Assembly: GCF_009696575.1 (NCBI RefSeq) | Contig: NZ_VULQ01000009.1 | Location: forward strand, 1 to 64,000 | DNA: 64,000 nucleotides | DNA from: Anaerococcus porci | GTDB taxonomy: Bacteria > Bacillota > Clostridia > Tissierellales > Peptoniphilaceae | Direction: 5' to 3' | Shown here: positions 59,434-64,000 of the stretch, in pieces | Layout of the letters: every line of letters begins with the position of its first letter | Position numbering within the stretch: position 1 is the stretch's first letter | Program-made: the position numbers and the translations under genes | Notes under the pieces: generated by a model | The model's database searches: none | Seen by the model: only the letters and a program-made list of their open reading frames with translations | What the model was told of the DNA's origin: nothing

Positions 59434-60116
59434 TATTTTATATCCTCCAAGCTTTCAACTTCTTGCATTGAAGATATCATATTTTCATAATCTTCATATA
59501 ATTTATCCAAATTAGAATCTTTTCTATCTAAAATTATGGTATTTTGTGCACCTTCACTAATAGTGCTTGCTTTTGTCATTATAAAATCACTATTATAAAT
59601 CCTATAAGTTCCATCAGACAAATCAATTCTTATCCCATCATCTTCTTTTTTTATAGAACTTATATTATTATCCATTAAATTATCATATAAATTTGAAATA
59701 TCAGGGTACTTGCGACTCAAACCCTTTACAAAATCAGAATCATCAGAAATTTTCCCTCTATAAAATTTATTTTCTATTATATTTATATATAAGGCTTTAT
59801 TTCCTTTAAAAAGATAAACTATTTCAATTGGTTTATTAGGATGATAATAATTTTTCATATAAGAAATATTTTTATCATCCCAATTTACATTCATGTTTTC
59901 TGATAATAAACTTCCATCTTCATAATAAGTTTTGTAATATAAAGCTTGTTTGGGATTTGCTTTATAGATATTTTCTAAAAGCTCAGCATCCTCTTTGTCC
60001 ATATTAGATAAACTTTTTTCTATATTTTGGTTTTTTTCATTCTGATAGTCATCATTACTACATGATGAAAATATAATCACTATTAAAATTAATATAAGAG
60101 TAAATTTCTTTTTCAT
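59433..60116 (-). CDS. Lipoprotein of unknown function
   Basis: A 227-residue exported protein. The signal sequence MKKKFTLILILIVIIFSSCS ends in a plausible lipobox, with Cys19 as the lipidated residue. The rest is acidic and hydrophilic with no domain I can name. It lies 45 bases after the interrupted small exported protein and is coupled to the next gene. Confidence 0.75.
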   Translation of the reverse strand: MKKKFTLILILIVIIFSSCSNDDYQNEKNQNIEKSLSNMDKEDAELLENIYKANPKQALYYKTYYEDGSLLSENMNVNWDDKNISYMKNYYHPNKPIEIVYLFKGNKALYINIIENKFYRGKISDDSDFVKGLSRKYPDISNLYDNLMDNNISSIKKEDDGIRIDLSDGTYRIYNSDFIMTKASTISEGAQNTIILDRKDSNLDKLYEDYENMISSMQEVESLEDIK

Positions 60117-60128
60117 AAAAATATATTA

Positions 60129-60621
60129 ATACATGAACTGACTTAGTATTAACTTAAATTTTACCAACCACAGGACCAAGAATCAGGAGACCATAATCCA
60201 GATGCTGATAGTGTAGAAAATGTACTATATTTAGATCCATGCACTAGGGCTGTTCTGTAACCATCTTCATGTATATTGCTAGAAATACAGTACTTTCCTC
60301 CCTTATTTATATAATATACAGGTGCATAAGATGTAACTTGTTTATTTCCAGCTAAGGCCCTTGCTTTTAAAGTATCCCCACTTATATTATTTACATAAAA
60401 GTATATAGGAGATGCATCTTGTTTTTCCCTAGAAGGAGTATAAAGATTAAAATTTTTCCTTCCAAAATTAAAAGATCAAGATGTGTCGCCAGTATTTTCT
60501 GCCAAAGAAGTCCCCATCATAAGAAACAAAAACGTTATCATAAAAATCGAAAATAAATTTTTAATTTTTTTCATAAGATTTTCTCCTTTAATCTATTTCT
60601 TATATTAGTCAGTTCATGTAT
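60129..60621. repeat. 15-bp inverted repeat flanking the small exported-protein gene
   Basis: ATACATGAACTGACT at 60129-60143 recurs exactly, inverted, as AGTCAGTTCATGTAT at 60607-60621. The arms bracket one gene and lie just outside its start and stop. They could be a site for inversion, element ends, or complementary RNA in the operon transcript. Confidence 0.7.
60161..60574 (-). pseudogene. Small exported protein (DUF2712-like) interrupted by TGA
   Basis: On the minus strand an ATG at 60574 with AAAGGAGAAAA opens a signal peptide (MKKIKNLFSIFMITFLFLMM, cleavage near SLA-EN). Codon 33 is TGA (60476-60478), exactly where a Trp would give DTS-W-SFNFGRK. The frame then runs 104 codons to a TAA. 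The end, TLSASGLWSPDSWSCGW, resembles small secreted proteins of the DUF2712 family, which often accompany ABC transporters. Other genes here use TGA as a stop, so this is most likely a recent nonsense mutation; loss of a Trp codon is the simplest explanation. Family call is from memory. Confidence 0.7.
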
Positions 60622-60639
60622 GAATCCTTTCTTAGATTA

Positions 60640-60668
60640 AAGATATCATAATTTATTTTTCGTGTCAA
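60640..60668 (-). promoter_or_regulatory. Promoter of the exported-protein/ABC locus
   Basis: On the minus strand TTGACA (60663-60668) is followed after 17 bases by TATCTT (60640-60645), about 65 bases before the first start codon. One arm of the inverted repeat lies in the leader. Confidence 0.65.
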
Positions 60669-60825
60669 TTAAATGTATTTATTTAATGTATTAATTAAAT
60701 ATATACTATATATTGATATATGCACATATATATTTTATACTCATTATTTCTCCTTTATTCTTTTAAATTTTTATTTAACAATCAATAGCAAGTATTTTAT
60801 TATTTAGGTCTAAAGAATACAAAAT

Positions 60826-60865
60826 AAAAATACTATGGAGCAAATTACTAGTCCATAGTATTTTT
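60826..60865 (-). terminator. Terminator of rpoC
   Basis: A perfect 14-bp stem AAAAATACTATGGA (60826-60839) with its complement at 60852-60865. A T-rich tract follows on the minus strand. Confidence 0.88.
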
Positions 60866-60871
60866 TCTTAA

Positions 60872-63800
60872 TTATTGATTTTGTTCAGTTTCAGCCTCTG
60901 CTTTTTTTACTTCTTCTATATTCAAAGCTATTTGAGCATCTTCTAAATCCTTATTTTCATAGTCTATATCAAAGTCATTGTAAACTTTCATACCTGTACC
61001 TGCTGGTATCAACTTTCCTATGATTATATTTTCTTTTAGTCCCTTCAAGTCATCAACCTTGCCCTTGATTGAAGCATCTGTAAGAACTCTTGTTGTTTCT
61101 TGGAAGGATGCTGCTGATAACCATGATTCTGTTGCAAGTGATGCTTTGGTTATTCCTAGAAGCTCTTGGCTGTATTCAGCTTTTTTCTTGCCTTCTTTTT
61201 CCATCTCTTCATTTACAATACGAACATCTCTTATCTCTTGTAATGAACCTGGCAAGAAGTCTGTATCTCCTGCTTCTTCTATTTTTACTTTTTTAAGCAT
61301 TTGCTTAGTTATTACTTCTATATGTCTATCATCAATTTCTACACCTTGAAGCCTATATACTTTTTGTACTTCTTTAGTGATGTAGTCTTGAACACCGATT
61401 TTGCCTAATACTTTTAGTACATCATGTGGATCAAGAGAACCTTCTGTAAGTTGTTGTCCCTTTTCTACAACGTCTCCTTCTCCAACTAGAAGTCTTGCAC
61501 CATATGGTATATTGTATTTTTTAGAATAACCATCTTCTGAAAGTATTTCTACATCTGTTTTCTTTTCGTTTTTAATAAGTGATACTGTACCTGAGTTTTC
61601 AGCTATGAATGCAAGTCCCTTTGGTTTTCTTGCTTCAAATAACTCTTCAACTCTTGGAAGACCTTGAGTAATTCCAACACCTGCTATACCTCCAGAGTGG
61701 AATGTTCTCATTGTAAGTTGTGTACCAGGCTCACCAATTGATTGGGCAGCTATAATTCCTACAGCTTCACCTATATTCACTTTCTTACCTGTTGCTAGAT
61801 TTCTACCATAGCATTTTTCACATACTCCATGTTTTGACTTACATTCTAGTACTGAACGTAATTTAACTTCTTTGATACCTTCAGCTACAATTTTTTCTGC
61901 TCTTTCTTCATCAATAATTTGATTTTTAGCTACAATTGTTTCGCCTTCGCTATCTTTTATCTCCTCAAAAGATGTACGTCCTACTATTCTTGTATATAGG
62001 TTTTCTATAAGCTCATTACCATCTTTAAACTCATGAGCCACTACATATCCATCTGTACCACAGTCTTCTTCTGTAACTATAACATCTTGAGATATGTCTA
62101 CCATTCTTCTGGTTAAGTAACCTGAGTCTGCAGTTCTTAAGGCTGTATCTGTAAGTCCCTTACGTGAACCATGGGTTGAGATAAAGTACTCTTGTACTGA
62201 AAGACCTTCCCTAAAGTTAGCCTTTATAGGAATTTCTATAATCTTACCATCAGCCCTTGACATAAGACCACGCATACCGCCTAACTGTCTGATTTGGTTT
62301 GTAGAACCACGGGCACCAGAGTCAGCAAATATCTTAATGTTGTTATCAGATTTAAGTTCATCTAGAAGGGCAGCTGTAACGTCATCTGTTGCCTCTCTCC
62401 ATATGTCTATAACTTTTTCGTATCTTTCATTGTCTGTTATAAAACCACGTCTATAAAGTTTTTCATACTTATCAACTTCTTGATCAGCCTTTGATACTAT
62501 ATCCCATTTTTGATGAGGAATTGTAACGTCTGACATTGAAACTGTAAGTCCTGATAGGGTTGAATACTTATACCCTGTAGACTTAATGTAGTCAAGAACT
62601 GATGCAGTCTTTATATTTCCATGCTTTCTAAAGCAACGATCTACTATATCTTTTAACACACCTGATGAGGTAACTTGATCAATTTCAAGAGAATAAGGAT
62701 CTTCTTTTCTATTTACATAACCTAAATCTTGTGGAATTCCTTCATTATAGATAAATCTACCTACTGATGAATTTACAATCTTTCCTGGGTCATTTTTATC
62801 TTTTTTTATCCTAACTCCAACTTTTGTTTGTAGGGTTACATTGTGGTTAAGTAAGGCTTTTTTCATCTCTGAAATGTCTGCAAAGGTCATTCCCTCTCCC
62901 TTTGCGCCTTCCTTTATTGTTGTTAGGTAATACGCTCCAAGTACCATATCTTGGGATGGTGTTGTAATCGCCTTACCATCTTTAAGACCTAGGATATTAT
63001 TTGTAGACATCATTAAAAGTCTTGCTTCTATTTGTGCCTCATTTGATAAAGGTAAATGAATAGCCATTTGGTCACCGTCAAAGTCCGCATTAAAAGCAGG
63101 ACAAGCAAGTGGATGAAGCTTAATTGCCTTACCTTCTACAAGTACTGGTTCAAATGCTTGGATACCAAGCCTGTGGAGTGTAGGGGCACGATTTAGAAGT
63201 ACTGGATGATCTTTTATAACTTCTTCTAAGATTTCATAAACTCTTGGATCCTTCTTCTCCACCATTTTCTTTGCAGATTTAAGATTGTGAGCCATTTCAT
63301 TTTCTACAACCTTATTCATAATAAATGGCTTAAATAATTCAAGAGCCATCTCTTGAGGTAGGCCACATTGGTTAAATTTAAGATTTGGTCCTACTACTAT
63401 TACAGATCTACCTGAATAGTCAACCCTTTTACCAAGAAGATTTTGTCTAAATCTACCACTTTTACCCTTAAGTAAATCAGATAGAGACTTCATATTTCTA
63501 TTTGAAGCTCCTGTTACAGCACGACCTCTTCTACCATTGTCTATTAGAGCATCAACTGCTTCTTGAAGCATTCTCTTTTCATTTCTTACAATTATTTCTG
63601 GAGCTCCAATATCAAGTAGTCTTTTTAGACGATTATTTCTATTTATAACTCTTCTGTAAAGGTCATTTAAGTCACTTGTTGCAAATCTTCCACCTTCAAG
63701 TTGGACCATTGGTCTTAGCTCTGGTGGCATGACTGGAAGCACATCAAGAATCATCCATTCTGGTTTGTTACCACTTGTTAGAAAGGCATCTACCACTTCA

Positions 63801-64000
63801 AGTCTTCTTGATATTCTTATTTTCTTTTGTCCCTTAGCATCTTCAAGTTCTTTCAATAAGGAATCATATTCTTTTTTAAGATCCATCTTAGCTAGAAGTT
63901 TCTTAACAGCATCTGCTCCCATTTCAGCTTGAAATTCTGTATCATCTGGATAATTATCAAGAGCTTCTGAGTATTCAGCTTCTGATAATTCTTGTTTTTC
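60872..64000 (-). CDS. rpoC: RNA polymerase beta' subunit, 3' part
   Basis: The frame is open to the window edge, so the 5' part is missing; about 1,040 codons of the usual 1,200 are seen. [12 protein letters not shown] holds the three catalytic Mg2+-binding aspartates. [19 protein letters not shown], the trigger-loop region ([20 protein letters not shown]) and [21 protein letters not shown] are canonical. A strong terminator follows. rpsL, often the next gene in Firmicutes, lies 22 kb away. Confidence 0.98.
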   Translation of the reverse strand, partial: EKQELSEAEYSEALDNYPDDTEFQAEMGADAVKKLLAKMDLKKEYDSLLKELEDAKGQKKIRISRRLEVVDAFLTSGNKPEWMILDVLPVMPPELRPMVQLEGGRFATSDLNDLYRRVINRNNRLKRLLDIGAPEIIVRNEKRMLQEAVDALIDNGRRGRAVTGASNRNMKSLSDLLKGKSGRFRQNLLGKRVDYSGRSVIVVGPNLKFNQCGLPQEMALELFKPFIMNKVVENEMAHNLKSAKKMVEKKDPRVYEILEEVIKDHPVLLNRAPTLHRLGIQAFEPVLVEGKAIKLHPLACPAFNADFDGDQMAIHLPLSNEAQIEARLLMMSTNNILGLKDGKAITTPSQDMVLGAYYLTTIKEGAKGEGMTFADISEMKKALLNHNVTLQTKVGVRIKKDKNDPGKIVNSSVGRFIYNEGIPQDLGYVNRKEDPYSLEIDQVTSSGVLKDIVDRCFRKHGNIKTASVLDYIKSTGYKYSTLSGLTVSMSDVTIPHQKWDIVSKADQEVDKYEKLYRRGFITDNERYEKVIDIWREATDDVTAALLDELKSDNNIKIFADSGARGSTNQIRQLGGMRGLMSRADGKIIEIPIKANFREGLSVQEYFISTHGSRKGLTDTALRTADSGYLTRRMVDISQDVIVTEEDCGTDGYVVAHEFKDGNELIENLYTRIVGRTSFEEIKDSEGETIVAKNQIIDEERAEKIVAEGIKEVKLRSVLECKSKHGVCEKCYGRNLATGKKVNIGEAVGIIAAQSIGEPGTQLTMRTFHSGGIAGVGITQGLPRVEELFEARKPKGLAFIAENSGTVSLIKNEKKTDVEILSEDGYSKKYNIPYGARLLVGEGDVVEKGQQLTEGSLDPHDVLKVLGKIGVQDYITKEVQKVYRLQGVEIDDRHIEVITKQMLKKVKIEEAGDTDFLPGSLQEIRDVRIVNEEMEKEGKKKAEYSQELLGITKASLATESWLSAASFQETTRVLTDASIKGKVDDLKGLKENIIIGKLIPAGTGMKVYNDFDIDYENKDLEDAQIALNIEEVKKAEAETEQNQ

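Noticed and set aside
60476-60478. TGA as selenocysteine or reassigned Trp
   Set aside because: No hairpin following the codon was recognised, the fdhA active site uses Cys, and TGA serves as a normal stop in other genes of the window.

Overview
The window looks like a chromosome segment of a low-GC, anaerobic, Gram-positive Firmicute. The evidence is very A+T-rich intergenic DNA, strong AGGAGG ribosome sites, TTGACA/TATAAT-type promoters, butyryl-CoA genes with EtfAB, an iron-sulfur-rich formate dehydrogenase, MprF and an IS256-family relic. A Peptoniphilaceae/Tissierellia coccus (Anaerococcus- or Peptoniphilus-like) fits best; this is inference, since no rRNA is present. Most genes are on the minus strand.

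Layout. 1-340: tandem repeats and a terminator. 338-1564: HtrA-type protease. 2061-7462: butyrate operon bcd-etfB-etfA-CoA-transferase-hbd (minus), divergent from a GlcD-type FAD lactate/glycolate dehydrogenase (7983-9407). 9483-9630: MITE-like element. 9907-12196: a free-standing ATP-cone protein and a cation/proton antiporter fused to a cytidylate-kinase-like domain. 12575-19244: purine operon purH - purL - guaB, in which purL is a wreck with about ten separate lesions; a 54-codon leader ORF and a terminator-like hairpin precede purH. 19343-22243: a broken Y-family polymerase gene divergent from an XRE/ImmA pair and an MnmM-like methyltransferase. 22285-24216: S41 peptidase and MntP. 24231-28083: Fur-box-linked siderophore ABC transporter. 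28232-34340: MarR regulator, purine permease plus phosphoribosyltransferase, cyclophilin, an unknown protein and MprF. 34542-38953: str operon rpsL-rpsG-fusA-tuf with its promoter. 39146-43654: alpha-glucoside PTS with a 6-phospho-alpha-glucosidase and two RpiR-type regulators. 43815-44954: a miniature, divergent relative of aldehyde:ferredoxin oxidoreductase. 45082-55856: a formate dehydrogenase/molybdopterin operon (NuoE-, NuoF- and NuoG-N-like subunits, catalytic FdhA, a di-iron ferritin-like protein, MobA, FdhD and two MoeA proteins). 55866-56568: decayed IS256-family element. 56735-60574: ABC transporter, two secreted or anchored proteins and a small exported protein interrupted by an in-frame TGA. 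60872-64000: the 3' part of rpoC.

How it fits together. Electrons from lactate-type or acyl-CoA oxidation can pass through EtfAB. Formate is probably interconverted with CO2 by an NAD(H)-linked, possibly bifurcating, formate dehydrogenase, and the genes that finish its pterin cofactor lie in the same operon. Loss of purL beside intact guaB, a purine permease and a phosphoribosyltransferase suggests a move from de novo purine synthesis to salvage. rpoC and rpsL, often neighbours in Firmicutes, are 22 kb apart here, with accessory loci and IS256 relics between them.

The most unusual items are the mini-AOR-like protein at the end of the molybdopterin operon, the antiporter-kinase fusion, and the small exported-protein/ABC locus bracketed by a 15-bp inverted repeat.
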